From: Dehalococcoidales bacterium
GTDB taxonomy: Bacteria > Chloroflexota > Dehalococcoidia > Dehalococcoidales > BS750m-G39
Assembly (NCBI GenBank): GCA_022865485.1
Contig: JALHSZ010000006.1
Location: 1 to 64,000 of the forward strand
Length of the DNA stretch: 64,000 bases
Direction: 5' to 3'
Shown piece after piece: positions 23,178 to 32,798 of the stretch. The notes beneath the pieces were generated by a model. The model was not told the DNA's origin and ran no database searches. It saw nothing but the letters and a program-made list of their open reading frames with translations. Both the position numbers and the translations under genes were made by a program. Positions within the stretch are counted from its first letter, which is position 1. Every line of letters starts with the position of its first letter.

Positions 23178-23372
23178 ATGTGGGTAGAAGTCAAAAAAGC
23201 CAGGGGCTTGGCGCTGGCGGAAATGTGGAAGGAGCTCTTTGAGGGTGAGGGCATCCCCACCCGTCTCCTCCCCCTCGCCGGCGAGCCCCGTGACCGGGAG
23301 CTGGGCACCTATTCCGTGCTGGTGCCCCAGGATAAGGAGCACGTGATACAGGAGGTCTTGAGGAAGCTGTAA
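23178..23372 (+). CDS. 64-aa conserved small soluble protein (possibly DUF2007-like) between nuoK and nuoL
   Basis: MWVEVKKARGLALAEMWKELFEGEGIPTRLLPLAGEPRDRELGTYSVLVPQDKEHVIQEVLRKL; stop overlaps nuoL ATG (TAATG). Confidence 0.7.
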   Translation: MWVEVKKARGLALAEMWKELFEGEGIPTRLLPLAGEPRDRELGTYSVLVPQDKEHVIQEVLRKL

Positions 23373-25261
23373 TGCCCTATCAACTGGTCTGGCTCATCTT
23401 TCTATTGCCCCTCTTCTCCTTTATCATAATAGCGCTGTTCTTGAGGCCCTTCCTCAAGAGCCAGCCCAAAACGGCGGGCTACATCACCATCGCCGCCCTT
23501 ACCGGCTCGCTGGGTCTTTCCGTCTGGGCGCTCATGGAGGTAATGGCCACGGGCCAGCCCCTGCCCGTCCCCGACATCACCTGGGCGGTTGTCGACGGGC
23601 TGACCATTCACCTGGGGCTGCTTATGGACCAGCTGACGGCGGTGATGCTCATCGTGGTTACCGTGGTCAGCCTTATGGTGCAGATTTACTCCCAGGGCTA
23701 TATGAAGGGCGACGCCGGCTATCACCGCTACTTCGCCTTTATGTCCCTCTTCACTGCCTCGATGCTGGGGCTGGTTTTAGCCGATAACCTCCTCTTCGTC
23801 TATGTCTTCTGGGAGATGGTCGGCCTGTGCTCCTACCTGCTTATCGGCTTCTGGTTCCACCGCCCCTCGGCGGCTAACGCCGCCAAGAAGGCGTTTATCG
23901 TTACCCGCCTGGGCGACTTCGGTTTCCTGGCGGCAATCCTGCTCATATTCTTCAACACCGGCACGCTCGATATTACCCAGCTTCATTCCCTGGCGGCGAC
24001 GGGCGCTCTGGCCGGCACCACCCTGACCTGGGCGGCCATCGGCATCTTTGCTGGCGCGGCGGGCAAGTCGGCGCAGTTCCCGCTCCACACCTGGCTGCCC
24101 GACGCTATGGAAGGCCCCACCCCGGTCAGCGCCCTCATCCATGCCGCCACTATGGTCGCCGCGGGCGTCTTCCTGGTGGCGCGCACCTTCCCGCTCTTCT
24201 CCCACTCCACCGAAGCCGTAACCACGGTGGCGGTCGTCGGCGGCTTCACCGCCATCTTCGCCGCCACTATGGGCTTGGTGATGACCGATATCAAGCGCGT
24301 CCTGGCCTATTCCACCATCAGCCAACTCGGCTATATGATGCTGGGGCTGGGGGTGGGGGGAATCGCCATCGGCATCTTCCACCTCTTCAACCACGCCTTC
24401 TTCAAGGCTCTGCTCTTTTTGGGCGCGGGCAGCGTCAGCCACGCCACCGGCACCTTCGATATGCGTAAAATGGGCGGGCTGCGTAAAATAATGCCCTGGA
24501 CCTACGCTACCTTTCTTATCGCTAGCTTAAGCATCGCCGGCATCTGGCCCCTGGCTGGCTTCTGGAGCAAGGACGAGATTCTGGCTTCGGCGCTGGAGAA
24601 CCAGCCGGTGCTCTTCATTCTGGCCATGATAACCGTTTTTATGACCGCCTTCTATATGTTCCGCGTCGTCTTTATGACCTTCGGCGGCAGCTATCGCGGC
24701 GGCGACCCCGAGGCTCACGGCAAGCCCCACGAATCGCCCCCGGTCATGGTCATGCCGATGGTCGTTCTGGCAATACTGGCGGTGGTTTCGGGCTTGTGGA
24801 ACGTTACCGGTGACTTCGGCGCCTTTATGGGTCACGGCGAGACGCACAGCTTTACCGAGGGCTTTTTCGGCATCCTCACTCACTCCCTGCCCTGGATATC
24901 GCTGATGCTGGCCGGGCTGGGCATCCTGCTCGCCTACGCCATCTACAGCGCCAGGTGGCTGTCGGCGGAGAGCATCGGCGGCATGTTCCAGCCGCTCTAT
25001 AACCTGTTCCTGCATAAATACTGGCTCGACGAGCTTTACGAGAAGGTCTTCGTGGGCAGGGTGCTGCTCAAGGGCTTCTTTGCCGGCCTTCAGGGCTTCG
25101 ATGTCTACGGCGTCGACGGCGCCGTCAACGGCATCGCCAGCGGCGCTATGGCCACCGGCCGGGCGATAAGAAAAGCCCACAGCGGCCAGTTGCAATTATA
25201 TGGTCTGTTTATCGGCATCGGCATCATCGTGATTGTTGCCTGTGTATATTTCTTCGGCTAA
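23372..25261 (+). CDS. nuoL: NADH-quinone oxidoreductase subunit L
   Basis: FWEMVGLCSYLLIGFW; GKSAQFPLHTWLPDAMEGPTPVSALIHAATMVAAGVFLV. Confidence 0.97.
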   Translation: MPYQLVWLIFLLPLFSFIIIALFLRPFLKSQPKTAGYITIAALTGSLGLSVWALMEVMATGQPLPVPDITWAVVDGLTIHLGLLMDQLTAVMLIVVTVVSLMVQIYSQGYMKGDAGYHRYFAFMSLFTASMLGLVLADNLLFVYVFWEMVGLCSYLLIGFWFHRPSAANAAKKAFIVTRLGDFGFLAAILLIFFNTGTLDITQLHSLAATGALAGTTLTWAAIGIFAGAAGKSAQFPLHTWLPDAMEGPTPVSALIHAATMVAAGVFLVARTFPLFSHSTEAVTTVAVVGGFTAIFAATMGLVMTDIKRVLAYSTISQLGYMMLGLGVGGIAIGIFHLFNHAFFKALLFLGAGSVSHATGTFDMRKMGGLRKIMPWTYATFLIASLSIAGIWPLAGFWSKDEILASALENQPVLFILAMITVFMTAFYMFRVVFMTFGGSYRGGDPEAHGKPHESPPVMVMPMVVLAILAVVSGLWNVTGDFGAFMGHGETHSFTEGFFGILTHSLPWISLMLAGLGILLAYAIYSARWLSAESIGGMFQPLYNLFLHKYWLDELYEKVFVGRVLLKGFFAGLQGFDVYGVDGAVNGIASGAMATGRAIRKAHSGQLQLYGLFIGIGIIVIVACVYFFG

Positions 25262-25286
25262 AAAATGTCTATAGGAGCGAGACTAG

Positions 25287-26780
25287 TTGGACTTTAACTA
25301 CCTGACCTGGATAATCTTCCTGCCCGCGCTGGGGGCGCTCATTATCGCCTTCCTCCCCCGCCTCTCCCCCCGCGGCGTAAGGTGGCTGGCGGCTGTCTTC
25401 ACCTTCATCCCGCTGGCGCTGTCCATCTATCTCTTCACCATCTTCGACCGTTCGGCGGAAATGGCGGGGGTAATGCAGTTCGAAGAAAGCCTCTCCTGGA
25501 TTCCGGCTATCGGCGCCAACTACCACCTGGGCGTGGACGGCTTGAGCCTGCCCCTGATGATACTGATGGCTTTCCTCGGCTTCCTGGTGGTGCTCATCTC
25601 CTGGAAGATTGACCTCAGGCCCCGCGAGTACTTCGCCTGGCTCCTGCTCCTGGAAACCAGCATTCTGGGCGTATTCTGCTCCCTCGACCTGCTGCTCTTC
25701 TTCCTCTTCTGGGAGATAGAGGTCATCCCGATGTACTTCCTCATCTCCATCTGGGGCACGGGCCGCAAAGAGTACTCGGCCATCAAGTACGTTATATATA
25801 CCCTGTTCGGCTCCGCCATGATGCTGGCGGGCATACTCAGCCTCTATTTCACCACCGGGTCCCTGAACATGGTCGAGATCGCCCAGGGCGGGCTGGGCAT
25901 GATTCAGACGGCTATGCCCGCGGCGGCAATCTTCTTCCTGTTGCTCACCGGCTTTGCCGTCAAGCTGCCCGTATTCCCCCTGCATAGCTGGCTGCCCGAC
26001 GCCCACACCGACGCCCCGACGGCGGTAAGCGTGGTGCTGGCGGGCGCCCTGCTCAAGATGGGCGGCTACGGCATGATTCGGCTCTGCGTCTCTATCTTCC
26101 CCGGCGTCGCCCATGACTACGCCCTTCCCTTGATAATACTGGCGGTGATAAGCATCCTCTACGGCGCAGCCGTTACTTTAAGGCAGACCGACTTAAAGAG
26201 GCTTATTGCCTATAGCAGCATCAGCCACATGGGCTATGTCCTCCTGGGCGTCTTTGCCCTGGGGCAGCTAAGCCTGACCGGCGCCGCCCTGCAGATGTTC
26301 AGCCACGGCGTCATCACCGGACTGCTCTTTGCTATGGCTGGCCTGGTAATGCATAACGCCGGCGAAAGAGACTTGAGAAAGCTGGGAGGCTTGGCGCGGC
26401 AGATGCCGATTATCGTCGTCGTCTTCTCGGTGGCGGGGGTGGCTTCACTGGGTCTGCCCACCACCAGCGGCTTCATTGCCGAGTTCCTGGTCTTTGTCGG
26501 CAGCTTCTCCAGCGGCGTCGTCCCCGGCATTCAGGTCGCCACCATCCTGGGCGTGCTGGGCATCGTCATTACCGCGGGCTATATCCTCTGGATGCTGCAG
26601 CGGGTGTTCTACGGCCCGCCCCTGAAGCAGTTCGATAAGGTCAAGGACGCCAGCGTTTTAGACCGGGTCTATATGTTCGCCTTCATCGCCGTGATTATGC
26701 TGGTCGGCATCTACCCCGCGATTCTAACCGATGTCATCAAGATGGGCATTTCGCCTATAGTGGGGTTATTAGGTGGTTAA
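25287..26780 (+). CDS. nuoM: NADH-quinone oxidoreductase subunit M
   Basis: LLLFFLFWEIEVIPMYFLI; VKLPVFPLHSWLPDAHTDAPTAVSVVLAG. Confidence 0.97.
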   Translation: MDFNYLTWIIFLPALGALIIAFLPRLSPRGVRWLAAVFTFIPLALSIYLFTIFDRSAEMAGVMQFEESLSWIPAIGANYHLGVDGLSLPLMILMAFLGFLVVLISWKIDLRPREYFAWLLLLETSILGVFCSLDLLLFFLFWEIEVIPMYFLISIWGTGRKEYSAIKYVIYTLFGSAMMLAGILSLYFTTGSLNMVEIAQGGLGMIQTAMPAAAIFFLLLTGFAVKLPVFPLHSWLPDAHTDAPTAVSVVLAGALLKMGGYGMIRLCVSIFPGVAHDYALPLIILAVISILYGAAVTLRQTDLKRLIAYSSISHMGYVLLGVFALGQLSLTGAALQMFSHGVITGLLFAMAGLVMHNAGERDLRKLGGLARQMPIIVVVFSVAGVASLGLPTTSGFIAEFLVFVGSFSSGVVPGIQVATILGVLGIVITAGYILWMLQRVFYGPPLKQFDKVKDASVLDRVYMFAFIAVIMLVGIYPAILTDVIKMGISPIVGLLGG

Positions 26781-26802
26781 AGGAGTGTAGTGTAGCTAAG
26801 CG

Positions 26803-28290
26803 ATGTTCAGTGAAACGGTTTTTACGCCGCTGTTTTTGCCGGAATTGACCCTGCTGGTCTCCGCCGTCGTGGTCATTCTGCTCGACCTGTTCGTCAAGCG
26901 CAAGTGGTGGCTGGCGGCGGTCAGCATCGCCGGTATCGTCGTCTCGGCGGGCTTCGCCATAGCCATGTGGGGCGGCGATTCGCAGTCCATCTTCTTCGGC
27001 ATGATGGCGGTGGATAACTTCGCTATTTTCTTTAAGTTATTGTTCTTGGTCATCGCCGCCCTGGTCATACTGGCCTCGACGGATTACGTCGCCAAGTTTG
27101 CTCGTTTTCAAGGGGAGTACTACGCTTTAGTGCTGCTCTCGGCGCTGGGCATGATGCTCATGGCGGCAACCACCGAGCTCATCTCCATCTATATTGCTTT
27201 AGAGCTCACCAGCATCTCCCTCTATATCCTGGTCGGCTTTCTCAAGGACCCCAAGTCCACCGAGGCTTCATTGAAATACCTGTTGCTGGGGGCGGTGGCT
27301 TCGGCCATCCTGCTCTTCGGCATGGCGCTGGTCTTCGGCTTTACCGGCCAGACACAGCTGGGAGAGATTGCCGCGGCTATCCAGTCCCTGTCGCTTTCGG
27401 GCGTTGTGTCCAGCCCCGGCCTTATGCTGGGCATAGTATTAATGATAGCCGGCTTCGGCTTCAAGATTGCCGCCGTCCCCTTCCACATGTGGGTGCCCGA
27501 TGTTTATGAGGGGGCGCCGACACCGGTCACCGCCTATCTCTCGGTAGCCAGCAAGGCGGCTGGCTTTGCCGTTATCCTGAGGGTGTTCTACTCCGCCTTC
27601 GGGATTCCATCCTGGCTGAGCCTGGACTGGATGTTAATCTTCGCCATCCTGGCTGCGGTCGGCATGACGGTGGGCAATATCATCGCCCTCACCCAGACCA
27701 ACATCAAGCGCATGTTAGGTTATTCCAGCATCGCTCAGGCGGGCTACCTCATGGTGGGCTTGGCGGCGGTGAGCTTTCTTTGGGAATCAAGCTATCGCGG
27801 GACCGTTACCGGGCAGGGCGGCTTGCTTTTCTTCCTGGCCAGCTATGCCCTGACCAACCTGGGCGCCTTCACCGCCATCATCGCCATCTCCAACAAGCTC
27901 GATAGCGACCTGATTGCCGACTATTCGGGGATGGGCAAACGGGCGCCGCTTTTGGCTCTAGCCCTGACCCTCTGCCTTATCTCCCTGATTGGCATGCCCC
28001 CCGCCGCCGGCTTTATGGCCAAGTTCTATATCTTCAGCGGGGCGGTACAACAGGGCCTGCTCTGGCTGGTGATTATTGCCGTCATCAACAGCGTCATCTC
28101 CGCCTACTACTATCTACGGGTGGTCAAGGTGATGTGGTTGGGCAAGCCCGCCTCCGCGACCAGGGTGCCCTCCTCCATCGCTTTGAGGGTGGCTTTAGCC
28201 ATCTCCTGCCTCGGCGTCCTGGTGCTGGGCATTATCCCCGGTTTCGTGATGAAGCTCGCCGAGATGGCGGCTCAGATGTTCGTCTCCTAA
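26803..28290 (+). CDS. nuoN: NADH-quinone oxidoreductase subunit N
   Basis: FKIAAVPFHMWVPDVYEGAPTPVTAYLSVASKAAGFAV. Confidence 0.97.
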   Translation: MFSETVFTPLFLPELTLLVSAVVVILLDLFVKRKWWLAAVSIAGIVVSAGFAIAMWGGDSQSIFFGMMAVDNFAIFFKLLFLVIAALVILASTDYVAKFARFQGEYYALVLLSALGMMLMAATTELISIYIALELTSISLYILVGFLKDPKSTEASLKYLLLGAVASAILLFGMALVFGFTGQTQLGEIAAAIQSLSLSGVVSSPGLMLGIVLMIAGFGFKIAAVPFHMWVPDVYEGAPTPVTAYLSVASKAAGFAVILRVFYSAFGIPSWLSLDWMLIFAILAAVGMTVGNIIALTQTNIKRMLGYSSIAQAGYLMVGLAAVSFLWESSYRGTVTGQGGLLFFLASYALTNLGAFTAIIAISNKLDSDLIADYSGMGKRAPLLALALTLCLISLIGMPPAAGFMAKFYIFSGAVQQGLLWLVIIAVINSVISAYYYLRVVKVMWLGKPASATRVPSSIALRVALAISCLGVLVLGIIPGFVMKLAEMAAQMFVS

Positions 28291-28302
28291 CCCCCCAATT
28301 CT

Positions 28303-28347
28303 GTCATTGCGAGGAGTCCTTCCGCTGAAGGAGGACGAAGCAATCTC
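28303..28347. repeat. Dispersed repeat family A (GTCATTGCGAGGA...GACGAAGCAATCTC)
   Basis: Hairpin-forming unit; further copies near 32.8, 34.35 and 42.4 kb. Confidence 0.85.
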
Positions 28348-28407
28348 ACCGATTAGCCCCCACCCCCCAATTTTATCTATTCCCGCCCGCCGCCCTTTTA
28401 AGGTAAA

Positions 28408-28426
28408 GAGGGGGCAAAGCCCCCTC
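28408..28426. repeat. Hairpin GAGGGGGC-aaa-GCCCCCTC
   Basis: Perfect 8-bp inverted repeat; related hairpins at 15241 and 61336. Confidence 0.7.
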
Positions 28427-28602
28427 TTAAACACCACCAAATAAGGAGTCGAAAAGGGGTCTAACCCCGATTGGGTGGGTAGGGTGGGAAAACAAACGCA
28501 CGCTAGATAAGGAGGGGTTGTGTGGCGTCACCCATGCCCCCTTCCTTATCGGGAAAACTTGTTGTATAGTTATGCTTAATCCTTAACCTAAGGAGGCTTG
28601 AA

Positions 28603-29034
28603 ATGTTGTTATATCTCTTCCTGCTGGCGGCTATCGTGCTCATCATCCTGGCGGTAGTCAAGCTGGGCAGCATCGCCTTCCAGCTTACCGGCATGGAGCC
28701 CAGGATGGCCATGTTCCAGGCTCTATCCGCCTTCACCAACACCGGATTTACCACCAGCGCCTCCGAAGATGTGGTAAAAAACCGCAAGAGGCGGGTGGTA
28801 GCCTCAGTTTTAATCGTCATCGGCTATATCGGCATCGTCGGGGTGATTGTAACCCTGGTGCGCTCCTTCGCCGTTGAGGAGGGCGAATGGCTGCCCGTCT
28901 TGAGACGGCTGGTCTTTATCCTGCTCGGCATATACGCCCTCTATTTTGTCTTTATCTTCAGCCCCCCCGGACGGAAGCTGGGCAGGAGATTTGCCCGCTA
29001 TCGGGAAAGGAAGAACAAGGCGGGGAAGGAATAA
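28603..29034 (+). CDS. Small membrane protein with TrkH-like pore-loop motif
   Basis: TM segments plus FQLTGMEPRMAMFQALSAFTNTGFTTSASEDVVKNRKRR, resembling the TrkH/KtrB P-loop region. Confidence 0.6.
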   Translation: MLLYLFLLAAIVLIILAVVKLGSIAFQLTGMEPRMAMFQALSAFTNTGFTTSASEDVVKNRKRRVVASVLIVIGYIGIVGVIVTLVRSFAVEEGEWLPVLRRLVFILLGIYALYFVFIFSPPGRKLGRRFARYRERKNKAGKE

Positions 29035-29095
29035 TCGGGGCTTTGCCCCCGACCTCTCCCATATGTTATGATTGCCCTGTATAAGGAGGGGGAAA

Positions 29096-29953
29096 ATGTC
29101 AGCAACGTTAAAGAAGTTATTACTGCTATCCCTGGCGCTGGTCCTGTCCTTCACCCTGGTCGCCTTCGTCGGCTGCAAGGCACTGCCTCAGGAGGAGATG
29201 GACCAGATAATCGCCGACGCCGTCGCCGCCGGCTACTATACCGTCAGCTTCGATATGGACTTTCCCATGACGATAACGGCGGAGGGCGGCTCCGACCCGG
29301 GCACGATGACGGCCGACACGAGCGGCACGGGTGCCATAGACACTATCAGCCAGGCGATGAGGATGACCCTGACCATGGCCATTGGCGCACCGGGCACGGA
29401 ATCTCAGAACGTGAGCGCCGAAATCTATGTCGTCGAGGGCTGGATGTACACCGGTGCGAGCATCACCGACGAGGGCATGCAGTGGGCGAAGATGGCGTTA
29501 ACCGAGCCGCTGTGGCAGCAGCAGGACCAGGTCGGGCAATATGCAGAACTGCTGGCGACGGCCGTCGAGGTCAAATATAAGGGCACCGAGACGGTAAACG
29601 GCGTCGAATGCTACGTTTTCGAGCTAGAGCCCGATATGGATACCTTGGGCGACCTGCTGGTTACGGTGACATCGAGTCTGGGCTTAGTAAACTTGAGCGG
29701 CCTCGACCTGGCTGCGCTCTACCAGGAACTATCGGTCAAAGAATGGCTGGCTAAGGACAGCCACCTGTTGCAGAGGACAGAGATTGAAATAGTCATGGAA
29801 ATCAGCCCCGAAGATGTCGGCGCCACCAGCGATGATTTCGAAAAGATGACCATGGATATCGGAATGACCATGCGCTTCTACGCCTACGACCAGCCCTTCA
29901 CCGTGGTACTGCCCCCCGAAGCGCTGGCTGCCGAAGAGGTGACCATACCCTGA
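29096..29953 (+). CDS. Putative lipoprotein, LppX/DUF6612-like
   Basis: Signal peptide and lipobox (VAFVGC); SD AAGGAGGGGG before ATG 29096; beta-rich C-terminal region. Confidence 0.65.
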   Translation: MSATLKKLLLLSLALVLSFTLVAFVGCKALPQEEMDQIIADAVAAGYYTVSFDMDFPMTITAEGGSDPGTMTADTSGTGAIDTISQAMRMTLTMAIGAPGTESQNVSAEIYVVEGWMYTGASITDEGMQWAKMALTEPLWQQQDQVGQYAELLATAVEVKYKGTETVNGVECYVFELEPDMDTLGDLLVTVTSSLGLVNLSGLDLAALYQELSVKEWLAKDSHLLQRTEIEIVMEISPEDVGATSDDFEKMTMDIGMTMRFYAYDQPFTVVLPPEALAAEEVTIP

Positions 29954-30092
29954 TATTGCCCCTGGCCTTAAAGAAGGACTGACCCTTGAACCGGACGCGG
30001 GGCTTTGTCAACCAGAACCGCTTCAGGTCGAGCAGGGTGGTCAAAAAGCTGGGCAAGGTCAAACCTCCGAGCCCTAAAAAGGGGAAGCTGCG

Positions 30093-30521
30093 TTGAGCGA
30101 TAAACTGCGCTGGTCCACCTTCTGGGCGCTGGTGGCGGTCTTCGTTCTCATCATCTGCCTCTTCGCCATCCCCGCCTTCGGCGAGCTGCTGGGGGGCTCC
30201 CTTTTGTTTCTGACGCCCTTCGCCCTCTTCTTCCTGCTCGGTATCGCCCTGATAATCTTTACCGTCCGGGGCGGGCTCAGCGGCTGGCTCAAGAAGTTTT
30301 TCATCCTCACCGGGGCTTCGGCGGCGGGTGTGCTGGTCAGCGTCCTGCTGCATAACCTGGTCTACGGTCTCTTCGCCCACTTCGCCGGCGCCGACTTCTG
30401 GAACGGCGGCGACGAGTTCTTTTTCTTTATCATGGCTATCGTCGTCTGCCCGCTGGGCTTCCTGGTCGGGGTGGTGGGCGCTATCATTATCGGCGCCAGG
30501 AACCGTAAGGCTTCCCCTTAA
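30093..30521 (+). CDS. Hypothetical membrane protein
   Basis: Four predicted hydrophobic segments, 142 aa; TTG start. Confidence 0.55.
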   Translation: MSDKLRWSTFWALVAVFVLIICLFAIPAFGELLGGSLLFLTPFALFFLLGIALIIFTVRGGLSGWLKKFFILTGASAAGVLVSVLLHNLVYGLFAHFAGADFWNGGDEFFFFIMAIVVCPLGFLVGVVGAIIIGARNRKASP

Positions 30522-30530
30522 CCCCCCGCC

Positions 30531-30559
30531 TTGACACCTAAAAGGGGCGATGCTACACT
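30531..30559 (+). promoter_or_regulatory. Putative sigma-A promoter upstream of nadK, TTGACA / 17 bp / TACACT
   Basis: Hexamers read directly. Confidence 0.55.
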
Positions 30560-30619
30560 TTGGGCTGCCTTAGCGGTGATTTTCGCTGTGATGACGAGCG
30601 GTAATAAAGCGGTAATAAT

Positions 30620-31447
30620 ATGAAGAAAATCGGTATTCTCTACCACCCCATGAACGACGCCGCCCGCGGCATGGCTGAGGAGGTCAAGGCTTTCCTGGCC
30701 GCCCGGGGCATATCGGCCTGGCTCTGCTCGGTATGGGAGGGCGAGCAGGCCAAGCCTCAGGTTGACGGCACCGACTTGCTCCTCACCGTCGGCGGCGACG
30801 GCACGATTCTCAGGGCGGCTCAAATAGCCGTCGGCGCTCAAGCGCCCGTCCCCATCACCGGCATCAACCTGGGCAAGCTGGGCTTCATGACCGAACTTGG
30901 CGCCGCCGAAGTCAAAGAAAAACTGCCCGCCCTGCTCGAGGGCAAGGGCTGGCTCGACGAGCGTGCCATGCTCGAAGCCACCATTGATGCCGAAGGCACC
31001 ACCTATTACGCCCTGAACGACGTCGTGGTGGCGCGGGGGGCGGTAGCCCGTGTCGTCTATGTCGAAGCCAGCATCGACGGCAAAAAGCTGACCACCTATA
31101 AAGCCGACGGCGTGGTGGTGGCTACCGCCACCGGCAGCACCGGCTATTCGCTTTCGGCGGGCGGCCCCATCCTCCACCCGAGGGCAAAGGAGTTTCTGCT
31201 CCTGCCCATACTGCCCCACCTCAGCCTGGGCTACAGCCTGGTCCTGCTGTCGACGGCGGTGGTCAGACTGCGCGTGGGCACCGTCCACGAAGCGACGCTG
31301 AGCATAGACGGCCACATCAATCCGCCCCTGGCTGACGGCGCCGTCATCACCGTCCGGCATAGCTCGAAATGCGCCCGTTTCCTGCGGATTCACCCCGAAA
31401 ACGCTTTTTATAGCTCCCTGGAGCAAAAACTGAAAGGAAAACACTGA
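30620..31447 (+). CDS. nadK: NAD kinase
   Basis: LLTVGGDGTILRAAQ; GINLGKLGFMTE; ATGSTGYSLSAGGP. Confidence 0.96.
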   Translation: MKKIGILYHPMNDAARGMAEEVKAFLAARGISAWLCSVWEGEQAKPQVDGTDLLLTVGGDGTILRAAQIAVGAQAPVPITGINLGKLGFMTELGAAEVKEKLPALLEGKGWLDERAMLEATIDAEGTTYYALNDVVVARGAVARVVYVEASIDGKKLTTYKADGVVVATATGSTGYSLSAGGPILHPRAKEFLLLPILPHLSLGYSLVLLSTAVVRLRVGTVHEATLSIDGHINPPLADGAVITVRHSSKCARFLRIHPENAFYSSLEQKLKGKH

Positions 31448-31448
31448 G

Positions 31449-31907
31449 TTGAAGATAGAAAAAGCCAAAATCAGCGACGTCCCCCAGATGCACAAGCTCA
31501 TCAACTACTTCGCCGATAAGGGTGAGATGCTGCCTCGCCCGCTCAGCGAGCTATATGAAAATATCAGGGATTACTTTGTCGTCAGGCAGGGTGAGGGCGT
31601 TATCGCCTGTATCGCGCTGCATATTAGCTGGTCCGACCTGGCGGAGATAAAGTCGGTGGCGGTAGCCGAGGGCAGCCAGGAGCAGGGCATTGGCGCCCAG
31701 TTGGTCAAGGCTTGCCTTGAAGAAGCTGAGGGACTGGGTATTAACACCGTCTTTTGCCTGACCTACAAGCCAGCCTTTTTTGAGAAGTTCGACTTCAAGC
31801 AGGTGGACAAGATGGAACTGCCGCGCAAGGTCTGGACGGAGTGCTACCGCTGCCCCAAGTTCCCCGACTGCGACGAGGTCGCCCTTATCTACAACCTGGA
31901 GGTCTAG
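31449..31907 (+). CDS. GNAT N-acetyltransferase (N-acetylglutamate synthase-like)
   Basis: MKIEKAKISDVPQMHKLINYFADKGEMLPRPLSELYENIRDYFV; EIKSVAVAEGSQEQGIGAQLVKACL. Confidence 0.85.
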   Translation: MKIEKAKISDVPQMHKLINYFADKGEMLPRPLSELYENIRDYFVVRQGEGVIACIALHISWSDLAEIKSVAVAEGSQEQGIGAQLVKACLEEAEGLGINTVFCLTYKPAFFEKFDFKQVDKMELPRKVWTECYRCPKFPDCDEVALIYNLEV

Positions 31908-31908
31908 T

Positions 31909-32451
31909 TTGGCGGAAGAGACGCTATCCAGCCGGAAGGTCTTCGAGGGGCGGGCGCTGAAGCTGCGGGTCGATACCGTTAAGCTCCCCGGCGGCAAGCA
32001 GACGACCCGCGAGATTGTCGAGCACGAAAACTGCGTGGCGATTGTCGCCCTCGACGACGCCGATAACATCCTGCTGGTGAAGCAATTCCGCAAGCCCGTG
32101 GAAAAAGACTTACTGGAGATACCCGCGGGGGGCATCGACCCCGGGGAAACCCCCGAGGACGCCGTCCGCCGCGAGATGCGCGAAGAAACCGGTTTTCTCC
32201 CCCGGAAAGTGGCCAAACTGGGCGGCTTTTACTCCTCGCCGGGCTTCTGCACCGAATACCTCCACCTCTACCTGGCTGGCGACCTGGTAACCAGCCCCCT
32301 TCAGGCCGAGGACAGCGAGAGCATTAGCCTGGTGCGGGTGCCTTTGAGCCAGAGTCCGGGCTTGATTGCCTCGGGCGCTATCTGCGATGCCAAGAGCATT
32401 GCCGGGCTGCTCGCCTTCCGGGAATACCAGAAGTCAGCCGACCTGGTCTGA
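31909..32451 (+). CDS. NUDIX hydrolase, ADP-ribose pyrophosphatase-like
   Basis: TTG start after the GNAT stop; GGIDPGETPEDAVRREMREETGF Nudix box. Confidence 0.88.
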   Translation: MAEETLSSRKVFEGRALKLRVDTVKLPGGKQTTREIVEHENCVAIVALDDADNILLVKQFRKPVEKDLLEIPAGGIDPGETPEDAVRREMREETGFLPRKVAKLGGFYSSPGFCTEYLHLYLAGDLVTSPLQAEDSESISLVRVPLSQSPGLIASGAICDAKSIAGLLAFREYQKSADLV

Positions 32452-32775
32452 GAGCTGGCGCCCCCCCACCAGGTGCAGGTGTAGATGGGGCACCAACTGC
32501 CCCCCCTCTTTGCCGCAGTTTATCACCACCCGGTAGCCCTTCTCCGATAGCCCTTCGTCTTCAGCCAGCTTATTGGCGACGGCGACCATGCGCCCCACCA
32601 GCGCTGAGTCGCTTTCAGAAAGGTGAGAGAGGGCGGCGATGTGCTTGCGGGGGATAATCACTATGTGCACGGGCGCCTGCGGGTTGATGTCGCGGAAGGC
32701 GATTATCTCTTCGTCCCGATAGACGGTATCGCTGGGTATTTTACCCTCTACAATCCGGCAGAAGATACAGTCCAT
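32434..32775 (-). CDS. HIT family (HinT-like) protein
   Basis: MDCIFCRIVEGKIPSDTVYRDE; HLHLHLVGG (HxHxHxx). Confidence 0.95.
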   Translation of the reverse strand: MDCIFCRIVEGKIPSDTVYRDEEIIAFRDINPQAPVHIVIIPRKHIAALSHLSESDSALVGRMVAVANKLAEDEGLSEKGYRVVINCGKEGGQLVPHLHLHLVGGRQLSDQVG

Positions 32776-32798
32776 TGTTCCTTCTCCTAGACCTTATT

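Noticed and set aside
29996-30095. Basic ~32-aa ORF (LNRTRGFVNQNRFRSSRVVKKLGKVKPPSPKKGKLR)
   Set aside because: No SD or conservation evidence; overlaps the start region of the next gene; too short to support.
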